A DNA stretch of 64,000 nt from Chryseobacterium taiwanense (GTDB lineage Bacteria; Bacteroidota; Bacteroidia; Flavobacteriales; Weeksellaceae), in the NCBI RefSeq assembly GCF_000813825.1, contig NZ_JWTA01000008.1, forward strand, positions 124,001-188,000. Direction: 5' to 3'. The notes under the pieces were generated by a model. That model did not search any database. It saw only the letters and a program-made list of their open reading frames with translations, and was not told the DNA's origin. The first letter of the stretch is position 1, and each line of letters begins with the position of its first letter. A program made the position numbers and the translations under genes. Shown one piece after another: positions 27,060 through 36,181 of this stretch.

Positions 27060-29120
27060 ATGAAAAATATATTTAATAAACGTACTTCAATAAAAAAAAT
27101 ACTGCTAGTTCCGGCTATTTTAATTACGTTACTTAGTGTTAGCTCATGCAGTAATGATTTTCTAGACCAGCCATCCCCTAATACATCTGATACACAATCG
27201 ATATTTGAAAGTTTAGATACGGCAGATCTTTTTGTCCAAGGATGTTATAGAGGTATAGTTCCTACAGAAATGTTTTATCAATTAGGAGCGGGTGATACAG
27301 TAGTTCACTCTGCGGAAGATGGTACAACGAACAACTCTAAATACAATATTTGTAATTACTTCTATGATGCAAAAACACCTTATACACTTACAGGGGTTTA
27401 TTCAGTAATGTATGCATCAATAGAGAGAACCAATATAGCAATTAGCGGTTTAAGCAAAATGCCTGTTAGTGCAAGGCGTAATGCATTATTAGCAGAAGTA
27501 AAAGCCATCCGTGCATTTTGTTACTATAATTTGATCCGAGTTTATGGAGATGTTCCTGCAGTTTGGATCCCATTAGTAGAGGCAGATCCTAATGATCCTA
27601 ATACTTTATATCCAAAACGTTCGTCGCGTGATGGTATCTATGATCATATCATTGCTGATATGCAGGAATCAGTAAATGATCTACCAACTACCGGAACAAA
27701 CGAGCGTTTGAAAAAAGCATCAGGTAATGCTTTGTTAGCAAGAATTGCTTTGTATGCAGCAGGTTACTCTCTAAGATGGGATCTTAATACTGGAGCAGCA
27801 GGAACAATGTCTCGTCGTCCGGATAATGCAAGAGTTCAGCAATTGTATCAAATTGCAGATGCAGCAGCTGCGGCTGTAATTAATGGAGGTACAAACAGTT
27901 TAGTACAGGCTCAAAGCGGTAAAAGTGGTTTTGAAGCATTATGGTTCAATTTCTGCCAAAGAAAATATGGAGTAAGTGATCCGGAAATACTTTGGCACAT
28001 AGCGGAATACGGACCTAACACAAATTCATCCTTTGGTGTCTATGCTATGGAAGGGTCTCGTGGAGGTACATATGGTTCACGTAAAGCATTACAGTTTATT
28101 TTACCAAGTTATTATCTGTCATTTAATCCTGGTGATACGCGTAGAGATGTTTCTTGTACTTCATACAGTATTTACTTCTTAAACGCTGGTGCAGCAACAG
28201 ATACTTGGGTGAATGTAGGAACTACATTCTCTTGTATCTTACCAGGTAAATTCAGAATGGGATGGGGTGTTGCTCCACAGGCTGCGGATGCTCGTAATCT
28301 AAACATTCCGATTATTAGATATGCAGATGTTTTATTAATGTATGCAGAAACTCAGAATTATTTAAATGGAGCACCTACGGCTCAGGCAACAGCGGCTTTA
28401 CAACAAGTAAGAACTCGTGCGGGAATAGGCTCATTAGCAATTCCAACTGGTCAACAGGCATTTGAAAATGCTATTGTTCAGGAACGTAAATGGGAATTTG
28501 CAGGTGAATTTAATCTTCGTACAGATTTAATCAGAATGAATCGTATTGCCAGCGAAATTGAAGCTACAAAACTGGCAATGAAAAATTTATCAAACAAAAC
28601 TGGAGCTTATGCAAATACTCCTGCTTTACGTCTGTATAAATTTGAAAAAAATGCACAGGTATATGGAGATCCGTTCTTAGCACTTAAATACATTGAAATA
28701 ACAAGCCCGGCAGAAATTGCAATTGTTCAAAATGTTCCTACAGCTTCTACAGGTTACGCTGCCTATCAGACCGCTTTGGCAAACATAGTTACTGCACACG
28801 GACAAACGGTAGTTGCTGGTGATAAATGGTATCCTACTAAAATGTTTGAAGCTTATACAAGTACTTTTAACGGGAATGCAAGAAAGGCTGTAGGCTTTAC
28901 AGGAGGTTTCAACGCAATTCAGGTCGGAGCAATTATATATACTAAACCAACAGGTTCTGCAGAAAACGGCGGAACATATCCAAACTGGATCGAAGGAGGA
29001 GGAGAAGGTCTTTTCTACGGATTTGTACCTAATAAAACAGAATTACTTCCTTTTGCATCTGCATCTGCAGGACATCCATTGGTGGATAATCCGAATCTGA
29101 CTCAGCTTCCTGGATATTAA
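27060..29120 (+). CDS. SusD/RagB-type surface glycan-binding lipoprotein
   Basis: 686 residues, longer than the ~550 average. The lipoprotein signal ends in SVSSC (Cys near residue 30), followed by NDFLDQPSPNT, the usual start of mature SusD. Helical TPR-like elements and the CYYNLIRVYGDVPAVW and RYADVLLMYAETQNYL motifs are diagnostic. SusD caps the SusC barrel at the cell surface and binds glycan. The C-terminal extension contains a long loop-rich part (about 540-686) that may set specificity. Substrate is inferred from the surrounding rhamnogalacturonan and rhamnose genes, not from the sequence itself. Confidence 0.93.
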   Translation: MKNIFNKRTSIKKILLVPAILITLLSVSSCSNDFLDQPSPNTSDTQSIFESLDTADLFVQGCYRGIVPTEMFYQLGAGDTVVHSAEDGTTNNSKYNICNYFYDAKTPYTLTGVYSVMYASIERTNIAISGLSKMPVSARRNALLAEVKAIRAFCYYNLIRVYGDVPAVWIPLVEADPNDPNTLYPKRSSRDGIYDHIIADMQESVNDLPTTGTNERLKKASGNALLARIALYAAGYSLRWDLNTGAAGTMSRRPDNARVQQLYQIADAAAAAVINGGTNSLVQAQSGKSGFEALWFNFCQRKYGVSDPEILWHIAEYGPNTNSSFGVYAMEGSRGGTYGSRKALQFILPSYYLSFNPGDTRRDVSCTSYSIYFLNAGAATDTWVNVGTTFSCILPGKFRMGWGVAPQAADARNLNIPIIRYADVLLMYAETQNYLNGAPTAQATAALQQVRTRAGIGSLAIPTGQQAFENAIVQERKWEFAGEFNLRTDLIRMNRIASEIEATKLAMKNLSNKTGAYANTPALRLYKFEKNAQVYGDPFLALKYIEITSPAEIAIVQNVPTASTGYAAYQTALANIVTAHGQTVVAGDKWYPTKMFEAYTSTFNGNARKAVGFTGGFNAIQVGAIIYTKPTGSAENGGTYPNWIEGGGEGLFYGFVPNKTELLPFASASAGHPLVDNPNLTQLPGY

Positions 29121-29139
29121 TAAACAAACACTTAAAAAT

Positions 29140-29185
29140 AATTTAAACATTAAGAGAAGTAATTTTTCTTAATGTTTAAATTTTT
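29140..29185 (+). terminator. Terminator after susD, also a CATTAAGA/TCTTAATG repeat copy
   Basis: A perfect 16-base inverted repeat (29140-29155 AATTTAAACATTAAGA with 29167-29182) and an 11-base loop, followed by TTT. Its ends are nearly the same as the termini of the longer dispersed repeats at 31530-31655 and 36182-36311, suggesting it is a minimal copy of that family serving as terminator. Confidence 0.65.
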
Positions 29186-29306
29186 AAAACCACCCAATCA
29201 TAAAATAAGAATCATAATAATTCCAATAAGATTGATATATAGATGAATTAAGATGTGAAATCAAACGTTAATTTATCTTTAAATTCAGTATTTACCAGTA
29301 TAGTAC

Positions 29307-29323
29307 GGGATGCTGTAACGGAT
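29307..29323. promoter_or_regulatory. GGAT repeats upstream of the aldolase gene
   Basis: GGGAT at 29307-29311 and CGGAT at 29319-29323 lie 12 bases apart, just upstream of a good -7 box at 29333. Similar to but not spaced exactly like the susC upstream repeats; treated as a weak candidate. Confidence 0.25.
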
Positions 29324-29332
29324 ATTACCATC

Positions 29333-29340
29333 TAATTTTG
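29333..29340 (+). promoter_or_regulatory. -7 promoter box (TAATTTTG) of the rhamnose catabolic genes
   Basis: Fits the Bacteroidota consensus TAnnTTTG and lies 30 bases before the aldolase start. No TTTG -33 element is seen at the normal distance, which would suit an activator-dependent promoter. Confidence 0.4.
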
Positions 29341-29369
29341 GAATACAATTTAGAAATATAAGACAAACA

Positions 29370-31472
29370 ATGGAAAAAGTAAAAACATTCAAATACGTAG
29401 ACTATCTATGGGATGAAAATAAGGCAGCGGCTTTAGGAGACGATCAGGTTGCTTTATTTTTATATCGTTCAAACATTTTGGGAGCTGATTTAAGAATCAC
29501 AAATTATGGAGGAGGAAATACAAGTTGCAAGACCATCGAAAAAGACCCGTTAACTAATGAAAATGTTGAGGTAATGTGGGTAAAAGGTTCTGGGGGTGAC
29601 ATCGGAACTTTAACAAGAAAAGGAATCGCTGGTTTGTATACAGAAAGACTACGAAACTTAAAAAATGTTTATCAAGGATTAGCTGACGAAGACAGAATGG
29701 TTGGTTTGTTCAATCACTGTATTTTCGATTTAGATAGCAAAGCACCTTCTATTGATACTCCTCTTCACGGACTTCTTCCATTCAAACATATCGATCACCT
29801 TCACCCGGATGCTTTAATCGCAGTAGCGGCAGCAAAAGATAGTGAGAAAATCACAAAAGAAATCTGGGGAGACACAATGGGATGGGTTCCTTGGCAACGT
29901 CCAGGGTTCGATTTAGGATTACAATTAGAAAAATGTTTAAATGATAATCCGGGAATTCGTGGAATCGTCTTAGGAAGCCACGGTTTGTTTACCTGGGGAG
30001 ATACTTCTTACGAATGCTATATCAATAGTTTAGAAGTTATTGAAATGGCTTCTGAATATATCGCTAAAAAAATTGAAGAGAACGGACAGGTTTTCGGAGG
30101 ACAAAAAGTTGAATCTCTTTCTCCGGTTGACCGTAAAATAAAAGCAGCTCAGATTATGCCTTTATTGCGTGGTTTGGCTTCTTCAGAAAGCAGAATGGTA
30201 GGTCATTTTACAGACAGCGATACTGTTTTAGAATTCATCAACAGTAATGATTTAGACCGTTTAGCTCCACTTGGAACTTCATGTCCTGATCACTTTTTAA
30301 GAACGAAAATTCAGCCGTTGATTCTAAGTCTTTCTCCAAATGAAGATTTAACGGATTCAGCTGCAATTTTAGAAAAACTGACTCCTCTTTTCGAACAATA
30401 CAGAGAAGAATACAAAGAATATTACGAAACGTGCAAACATCCGAACAGCCCTGCAATGCGTGATCCCAATCCGGTGATCATCATTTATCCGGGAGTAGGA
30501 ATGTTCAGTTTCTCAAAAGATAAACAAACAACACGTGTTGCAAGTGAGTTTTACGTAAATGCAATCAATGTAATGCGTGGTGCGGAAGCTATTTCTGAAT
30601 ATACGTCTTTACCAAGACAGGAAGCATTCGACATCGAATACTGGTTGTTGGAAGAAGCAAAACTTCAGAGAATGCCAAAAGAAAAACCATTGTCAAGAAA
30701 AATCGCTGTGGTAACAGGAGCAGGAGGTGGAATCGGACAGGCAATTGCAGATAAAATGGTTCAGGAAGGTGCAGTTGTAGTGTTCACAGACTTAAATCAG
30801 GAAGCTTTGGATTCTGTAACGGCGAAATACAGCAAAGATCAGGCTGTAGGTGTTCCGTGTGATGTAACCAACGAACAGGCAATTGCAAACGCTTTCAAAG
30901 AAACGGTTTTAGCTTTTGGTGGAGTAGACATCATCGTTCATTCTGCAGGTTTGGCAATTTCCAAATCATTAGAAGATACTACTACTAAAGATTGGGATTT
31001 ATTAGAAGATGTTCTGGTAAAAGGACAGTTCCTGATGATTAAAAACGGAGTTGAGATCATTAAAAAACAAGGTTTAGGAGGGGATATCGTAAACATTGCA
31101 AGTAAAAACGGTTTAGTTGCAGGACCAAACAACGTAGCGTACGGAACAGCAAAAGCTGCTCAACAGCACATGACAAGATTATTGGCGGCTGAATTGGCGA
31201 CTGATAAAATTAGAGTGAATGTTGTAAACCCGGACGGAGTTATCGTCGGAAGCAAAATTTGGGAAGGTTCTTGGGCAGAAGGAAGAGCAAAAGCAAACGG
31301 AATTTCTGTTGAAGAATTACCTGCATTTTACGCAAAAAGAAACCTATTAAACGAAATTATTCTTCCTGAAGACATCGCAAACGGAGTGTTCGCTTGTGTG
31401 GCTATTTTAGATAAAAGTACAGGAAACATCATCAATGTAGATGGTGGAATGGCAAATGCATTCCCAAGATAA
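29370..31472 (+). CDS. rhaD: Bifunctional rhamnulose-1-phosphate aldolase / L-lactaldehyde dehydrogenase
   Basis: 700 residues in two domains. The N-terminal ~430 residues are a class II (zinc) aldolase of the RhaD/FucA/adducin type, with HGLLPFKHIDHLHPDA and GSHGLFTWG supplying metal-binding His residues. The C-terminal part is a short-chain dehydrogenase with TGAGGGIG (449-456) for NAD(P) and the catalytic Y591/K595 in YGTAK. This layout matches the RhaEW-type enzyme of Bacillus, which splits L-rhamnulose-1-phosphate into DHAP and L-lactaldehyde and oxidises the latter to L-lactate. It opens the catabolic run that continues with the isomerase, kinase and lactate dehydrogenase genes. Confidence 0.92.
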   Translation: MEKVKTFKYVDYLWDENKAAALGDDQVALFLYRSNILGADLRITNYGGGNTSCKTIEKDPLTNENVEVMWVKGSGGDIGTLTRKGIAGLYTERLRNLKNVYQGLADEDRMVGLFNHCIFDLDSKAPSIDTPLHGLLPFKHIDHLHPDALIAVAAAKDSEKITKEIWGDTMGWVPWQRPGFDLGLQLEKCLNDNPGIRGIVLGSHGLFTWGDTSYECYINSLEVIEMASEYIAKKIEENGQVFGGQKVESLSPVDRKIKAAQIMPLLRGLASSESRMVGHFTDSDTVLEFINSNDLDRLAPLGTSCPDHFLRTKIQPLILSLSPNEDLTDSAAILEKLTPLFEQYREEYKEYYETCKHPNSPAMRDPNPVIIIYPGVGMFSFSKDKQTTRVASEFYVNAINVMRGAEAISEYTSLPRQEAFDIEYWLLEEAKLQRMPKEKPLSRKIAVVTGAGGGIGQAIADKMVQEGAVVVFTDLNQEALDSVTAKYSKDQAVGVPCDVTNEQAIANAFKETVLAFGGVDIIVHSAGLAISKSLEDTTTKDWDLLEDVLVKGQFLMIKNGVEIIKKQGLGGDIVNIASKNGLVAGPNNVAYGTAKAAQQHMTRLLAAELATDKIRVNVVNPDGVIVGSKIWEGSWAEGRAKANGISVEELPAFYAKRNLLNEIILPEDIANGVFACVAILDKSTGNIINVDGGMANAFPR

Positions 31473-31529
31473 ATTGTAAAACAGATAATTATTAAATTGC
31501 TGATTAATTTAAGCTGAAAATAAATAAAA

Positions 31530-31655
31530 TTAAACCATTAAGAATACTTTAGGAATTAAGTAAGATTAAGGATTTGCTGGCAAATTTAAGTATGGATCTT
31601 AAGAAATTTATTTCTCTTAATTCTCCTTAAAAACTTAAAAATCTTAATGGTTTAA
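31530..31655. repeat. Dispersed repeat with CATTAAGA/TCTTAATG inverted ends, copy 3
   Basis: Perfect 14-base terminal inverted repeats: TTAAACCATTAAGA at 31530-31543 and TCTTAATGGTTTAA at 31642-31655. The 126-base element is rich in TTAAG/CTTAA words that could fold into a long imperfect hairpin. It sits between the aldolase and isomerase genes of what should be one pathway operon. Confidence 0.75.
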
Positions 31656-31708
31656 ATTAATTTTAGTTTGTAATCAATCTTCAGTTTAAAAATTTAAAAA
31701 ATCAAATC

Positions 31709-32989
31709 ATGATTATAGAAAAAGGAATACTTGAACAGTACAATAAAAATGAAGTTGAAAATTTTAATATAGATTTTGATTTTCTACAAAATAAACTAAC
31801 AAAAACAGGAGTAAATGTTGCTGAAATCGTTAATAAAATTGCAGATTTTCAGGTAGCCATTCCGAGTTGGGCTTTAGGAGCTGGAGGAACACGTTTCGGA
31901 AGATTTTCTTACGGTGGTGAACCTTCTTCTTTAGAACAAAAATTAGATGATGTTGGATTAATTCATGCTTTAACGCATTCTGCAGGTGCAGTTTCTCTGC
32001 ATATTCCATGGGATATACCGAGTGATGTGAAAGCAATCAAAGAAAAAGCGGCTTCTCACGGACTTGTTTTTGATGCGATGAATTCTAACACATTTCAGGA
32101 TCAGCCGAATGCAAAACATTCCTATAAATTTGGTTCTTTAAATTCAATAAATGAAGATTCTAGAGCTTATGCTGTGGAACATAATAAAGAAGTGATCAGA
32201 ATCGGAAAAGAATTAGATTCAAAAAGCTTGACTGTTTGGTTGGCAGATGGAGCTAGTTTCCCAGGTCAATTGAATTTCCAGAACGCTTTGTCAAAAACAG
32301 AGCAGAGTTTAAAAGAGATCTACGCAGGAATGCCTGAAGACTGGAAATTATTCATCGAATACAAACCTTACGAACCTAATTTCTATTCAACGACCATCCA
32401 GGATTGGGGAACGTCTTTCATGTTGGCTAATGCTTGCGGTGAAAGAGCGTATACATTGGTAGATTTAGGACATCATTTGCCGAATTCAAACATTGAGCAA
32501 ATTGTTGCAACCTTGATGTATAAAGGAAAATTGGGAGGTTTCCATTTCAATGACAGTAAATATGGAGATGATGATTTGACGGTGGGTTCTATCAAACCTT
32601 ATGCGTTATTCTTAATTTTCAATGAATTGGTTTACGGAATTGAAAACAATCCTCAAAACCCGTATCCGGCTTGGATGATCGATGCAAGTCACAATATCAA
32701 AGATCCTTTGGAAGATTTAATTCAGTCTTTAGAAGCGATTTTAATTGCTTATACACAAGCTCTTTTAGTAGATCAGAAAGCGTTAAAAGATGCTCAATTG
32801 AATAATGACGTTGTTCGTGCGCAGGAGATTTTACAAAATGCGTATAGAACAGATGTTCGTCCATTATTGAGAGCTGCAAGATTACAGACAGGCGCTGCCT
32901 TGGATCCGATTGCGGCGTACAGAAACTTAAAGGTAAGAGAAAACTTAATTACCGAGAGAGGTCTGAACGTAAAAGCAACAGGATTGTAA
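31709..32989 (+). CDS. rhaI: L-rhamnose isomerase (RhaI, xylose-isomerase-like TIM barrel)
   Basis: 426 residues, the size of the Pseudomonas stutzeri-type L-rhamnose isomerase and not related closely to E. coli RhaA. It converts L-rhamnose to L-rhamnulose with two divalent metal ions. Recognisable blocks include WALGAGGTRFGRF, HIPWDIPSD, the metal-ligand region FIEYKPYEP, VDLGHHLPN and GGFHFNDSKYGDDDL. The start at 31709 gives the usual family N-terminus. It lies between two repeat-containing gaps, so it may be transcribed from an upstream promoter through the repeat or from its own. Confidence 0.92.
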   Translation: MIIEKGILEQYNKNEVENFNIDFDFLQNKLTKTGVNVAEIVNKIADFQVAIPSWALGAGGTRFGRFSYGGEPSSLEQKLDDVGLIHALTHSAGAVSLHIPWDIPSDVKAIKEKAASHGLVFDAMNSNTFQDQPNAKHSYKFGSLNSINEDSRAYAVEHNKEVIRIGKELDSKSLTVWLADGASFPGQLNFQNALSKTEQSLKEIYAGMPEDWKLFIEYKPYEPNFYSTTIQDWGTSFMLANACGERAYTLVDLGHHLPNSNIEQIVATLMYKGKLGGFHFNDSKYGDDDLTVGSIKPYALFLIFNELVYGIENNPQNPYPAWMIDASHNIKDPLEDLIQSLEAILIAYTQALLVDQKALKDAQLNNDVVRAQEILQNAYRTDVRPLLRAARLQTGAALDPIAAYRNLKVRENLITERGLNVKATGL

Positions 32990-33011
32990 TCTTATTTAAA
33001 ATTGATAATTT

Positions 33012-33040
33012 AAACTTTCAGGTGCAATCGAAAGTTTTTA
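33012..33040 (+). terminator. Probable terminator after rhaI
   Basis: An 8-base stem AAACTTTC/GAAAGTTT with a 10-base loop, followed by TTT. The loop contains TGCAATC, half of the operator-like palindrome, probably by chance. AT-rich stem, so strength is uncertain. Confidence 0.5.
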
Positions 33041-33060
33041 ATTATATGTATCCTTATTTT

Positions 33061-33174
33061 TTTATCATTAAGGTTGAAAGTGTTTAGATTATTAGAATTT
33101 TAAGCAGTGCAGCTTAGGAAATTTATGGATTTTTTCTTTATAGATTTTAATATCTGAACACTCCTTAATGGTTC
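33061..33174. repeat. Dispersed repeat with CATTAAGG/CCTTAATG ends, degenerate copy 4
   Basis: Left end TTTATCATTAAGG (33061-33073) and right end CCTTAATGGTTC (33163-33174) are inverted relative to each other with one mismatch in the core, and resemble the ends of the 31530-31655 element. Similar total length, about 114 bases. Confidence 0.5.
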
Positions 33175-33272
33175 TTGAATACTATCCAACTTTAAAGACT
33201 TTGAGCTTAACACAGGGTTGAGCAAAATGTCTTGAAAATATAAAAAAAACACAAAGTATTCATACAAAATTT

Positions 33273-33300
33273 TTGCAGGAGATTGTTTTGTTTCCTGTAA
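33273..33300. promoter_or_regulatory. Inverted repeat TTGCAGGA...TCCTGTAA before the kinase gene
   Basis: Imperfect inverted repeat (7 of 8 positions pair) around a 12-base spacer, 76 bases before the kinase start. Shares the GCAGGA core with the susC upstream repeats and the GH28 operon upstream region. Confidence 0.3.
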
Positions 33301-33375
33301 TATAAAAGAACAGATAAAACCAAACCTGAAAAAAATTATTTCGTTTCATCATATACAATTTAATTCATCGCAAGA

Positions 33376-34761
33376 ATGTCTAAAAAAAAGGTAACCATCG
33401 TATTTGATATTGGAAAGACCAATAAAAAATTCTTTTTATTTGATAAAAATTATAAAGAAATCGTTCGTGAGTACACCGAACTGCCCCTCACAACGGATGA
33501 AGATGGCTATCCGACAGAAGACCTTGCCGCATTGCAGAACTGGATTAAAGATAATTTTAATGCTATTCTGGATGATGAAAATTTTGAAGTAAAAGCAATC
33601 AATTTCTCAACGTATGGAGCGAGTTTCGTGCATTTGGATCAAAAAGGAAATGTTCTGACTCCTTTGTACAACTACACCAAACCGATGGATCAGGAAATTC
33701 TGGATCTATTTTACGAAAAACACGGAAGTAAACTGAAAATTGCTCGTGAAACCGCTTCTCCACAGGCAGGAATGCTAAACTCAGGACTACAATTGTTCTG
33801 GTTGAAATACAAACATCCGGAAGTATTTAAAAAGATCCGTTACAGTCTTCATTTGCCACAGTATTTATCCTATTTGTTTACCGGAATTTGTGTGTCGGAA
33901 TTTACTTCCATAGGCTGCCACACCAATTTGTGGGATTACGACAAAGCAGATTATCACGACTGGGTGTATGAAGAAGAGATCGATGCTTTATTACCTCCGA
34001 TTGTACCCACTTCTGCAAGTATCAATACCTCTTACAGAAACAAAAAAATTAAAATAGGCGTTGGAATTCACGACAGTTCCTCTGCGCTTTTACCTTATAT
34101 TTTAAGTAAAAAAGAACCGTTTTTATTGCTTTCAACAGGAACATGGAGTATTTCTTTAAATCCGTTTAATGATGAAAGTTTAACCGATGAAGATATCGAA
34201 AACAACTGTCTGAATTATATGCGAATCGATGGGAAACGAGTAAAAGCATCTCGTTTTTTCATGGGAAATGAATATAAAATTCAGGTTGAAAAACTGTGTG
34301 CTCATTATGGTAAAGAATACGGTTTCCATAGAGAAGTGCAGTTCGATCAGGAGTTGTATCTTCGTTTAATGAAGCACAAAGCTGTGTATTTCCGTTTTGA
34401 AGGCATTATTTTAAAAAGAAAAATGATCAGTGAGACAGATTTGAATTCTTTTGCTACTTTTGAAGAAGCCTATCATCAATTAATGATCGAATTAATGGAT
34501 TTACAGATTCATACCATTAAAAATGCGATTGGAAATTCAGAAATTAAAACCATCTATATTGATGGAGGATTTACCGATAATGATGTATTTATGAAGCTGA
34601 TGTCTCACCATTTTCAGGATTATCATGTAATGTCAACGCATTCTCCGCTAGGTTCTGCGTTGGGAGCTTCTATGGTGATTTCGAATAAGAAGATCGACGA
34701 TACTTTTTTACAGCAGCATTATCAGATGAAAGTGCTTCAACCTTTAATTCTTAATTTATAA
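33376..34761 (+). CDS. rhaB: Rhamnulokinase-like FGGY carbohydrate kinase
   Basis: 461 residues, normal for FGGY kinases. The N-terminal domain opens with VTIVFDIGKTNKKFFLFD, the phosphate-1 loop of the actin/hexokinase fold; GIHDSSSALLPY, LSTGTWSISLNPF and YIDGGFTDNDVFMKLM are the expected phosphate-2, catalytic and adenosine blocks. The genomic setting (between rhamnose isomerase and aldolase homologues) makes L-rhamnulose the likely substrate, giving L-rhamnulose-1-phosphate; sequence alone would not separate it from fuculokinase-like relatives. The lactate dehydrogenase-like gene begins two bases after its stop. Confidence 0.88.
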   Translation: MSKKKVTIVFDIGKTNKKFFLFDKNYKEIVREYTELPLTTDEDGYPTEDLAALQNWIKDNFNAILDDENFEVKAINFSTYGASFVHLDQKGNVLTPLYNYTKPMDQEILDLFYEKHGSKLKIARETASPQAGMLNSGLQLFWLKYKHPEVFKKIRYSLHLPQYLSYLFTGICVSEFTSIGCHTNLWDYDKADYHDWVYEEEIDALLPPIVPTSASINTSYRNKKIKIGVGIHDSSSALLPYILSKKEPFLLLSTGTWSISLNPFNDESLTDEDIENNCLNYMRIDGKRVKASRFFMGNEYKIQVEKLCAHYGKEYGFHREVQFDQELYLRLMKHKAVYFRFEGIILKRKMISETDLNSFATFEEAYHQLMIELMDLQIHTIKNAIGNSEIKTIYIDGGFTDNDVFMKLMSHHFQDYHVMSTHSPLGSALGASMVISNKKIDDTFLQQHYQMKVLQPLILNL

Positions 34762-34763
34762 TT

Positions 34764-35915
34764 ATGTCATTTCCATTTGATACCCGTTACGCTTCTCTTG
34801 AATTATTGATTGAAAGAGCTCAAAAAAGAATGCCTCGTTTTGCCTTCGAATATCTGGATGGAGGTTGTAACGAAAACATCAACAGAGACAGAAATACAAA
34901 CGAATTGAGAGATGTTCTGCTTCGTCCTCGTTATTTGAATAATACATATGCAGAAGCCAACATGGAAACCGAATTATTTGGTGTAAAATATTCAGCACCC
35001 TTCGGAATTTCCCCTGTTGGTTTGCAAGGTCTGATGTGGCCAAATGCTCCTGAAATTTTAGCAAAAGCAGCTTTTAAACATAACATTCCTTTCATTTTAA
35101 GTACCGTTACGACAAGCAGTATCGAAAGGATTGCGGAACTAACTGAAGGAAAAGCTTGGTATCAATTGTATCATCCGAGAGAAGAGTGGTTGAGAGACGA
35201 TATTCTCGATCGTTGTGAAGCTTCCGGTTATGATGTATTGTGTGTGTTATCTGATGTTCCAACTTTCGGGTATAGAGCAAAAGAAATCCGAAACGGTTTG
35301 GCAATGCCTCCCCAATTGAATTTCAGAAATGTTTCTCAGGCTTTGGCAAAACCTCAATGGTGTTTAGAAATGCTGAAACATGGAGTTCCGAGTTTTAAAA
35401 CCATGGAAAAATACATGGATAAAAACATGAACGTAAAACAATTGGGACAATTCATGAACTCTACATTTTCAGGAAGATTAAATTCAGATCGAATCAAAGC
35501 AATCCGTGATAAATGGAAAGGCAAGTTGGTCATTAAAGGAGTTGCTTCCGATGAAGATGCCGAAGAAGCAGTACGTTTAGGCTTCGACGGAATGATAATT
35601 TCCAATCATGGGGGAAGACAATTAGATGCTGGAGAATCTACAATTGCCGTTGTAAAAGAAATCAGCGAAAAATATAAAGACAAAATTAAAATTATGATGG
35701 ACAGTGGCGTAAGAACCGGTCCTGATGTTGCCCGTGCTTTGAGCTGTGGCGCAGAGTTTACCTTTATGGGACGTACTTTTATGTATGCCGTTGGAGCTTT
35801 AGGAGACAAAGGGGGAGATCACATCATTGAAATGCTTAAAATGCAGTTCAGACAGGTAATGGAGCAGGTGTGCTGTGAAAAGCCAGAAGAATTACAAAAT
35901 TTTAGAGTAAAATAA
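34764..35915 (+). CDS. lldD: FMN-dependent L-lactate dehydrogenase-like alpha-hydroxy-acid oxidase
   Basis: 383 residues with the FMN-dependent alpha-hydroxy-acid dehydrogenase fold. Near the N-terminus is FAFEYLDGG; the active-site SNHGGRQLD supplies the catalytic His and substrate-binding Arg; MDSGVRTGPDVARAL and FMGRTFMYAVGALG bind the FMN phosphate. It should oxidise L-lactate to pyruvate. Being tightly coupled (2-base gap) to the rhamnulokinase gene, its probable role is to finish rhamnose breakdown by using the lactate made by the aldolase/lactaldehyde dehydrogenase, instead of general lactate growth. Glycolate or other 2-hydroxy acids cannot be excluded. Followed by a strong terminator. 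Confidence 0.88.
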   Translation: MSFPFDTRYASLELLIERAQKRMPRFAFEYLDGGCNENINRDRNTNELRDVLLRPRYLNNTYAEANMETELFGVKYSAPFGISPVGLQGLMWPNAPEILAKAAFKHNIPFILSTVTTSSIERIAELTEGKAWYQLYHPREEWLRDDILDRCEASGYDVLCVLSDVPTFGYRAKEIRNGLAMPPQLNFRNVSQALAKPQWCLEMLKHGVPSFKTMEKYMDKNMNVKQLGQFMNSTFSGRLNSDRIKAIRDKWKGKLVIKGVASDEDAEEAVRLGFDGMIISNHGGRQLDAGESTIAVVKEISEKYKDKIKIMMDSGVRTGPDVARALSCGAEFTFMGRTFMYAVGALGDKGGDHIIEMLKMQFRQVMEQVCCEKPEELQNFRVK

Positions 35916-35936
35916 TACAGAATAAATATTCAATAG

Positions 35937-35960
35937 AAACGGGCTTTAGCCCGTTTTTTT
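35937..35960 (+). terminator. Intrinsic terminator after lldD
   Basis: Stem AAACGGGC/GCCCGTTT with a TTTA loop and a run of T. Same architecture as the hairpin at 5504-5524; a weaker TTGGC-TTTA-GCCAA copy follows at 35977-35990. Confidence 0.85.
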
Positions 35961-36181
35961 CTTAAAACATCTTGAATTGGCTTTAGCCAAAACCTAAAAC
36001 AAATTTTAAACGCAAAGATTTAATTTTGAAAAAGCTCAATTTAAGTGAGTGAAGTAAAGCAACTTTGTCGCTGAAGAAGCCCGCTTCTTAAAAATCAATT
36101 CATTGATTTCATTCTTTGCTCACTCAAAATATTCTGAATGAAATGTAAAATCTTTGCGTCAAAAAAAATAACAATATATTT

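Larger units (their letters stand above)
32990..33375. other. Intergenic region between rhaI and the kinase gene
   Basis: 386 bases with a probable terminator (33012-33040), a degenerate dispersed-repeat copy (33061-33174), and an inverted repeat TTGCAGGA/TCCTGTAA at 33273-33300 in the presumed promoter of the kinase gene. No gene is evident. Confidence 0.5.

Noticed and set aside
33023..33030. TGCAATCG half of the palindrome after rhaI
   Set aside because: It lies in the loop of a terminator-like hairpin, with no second half-site.
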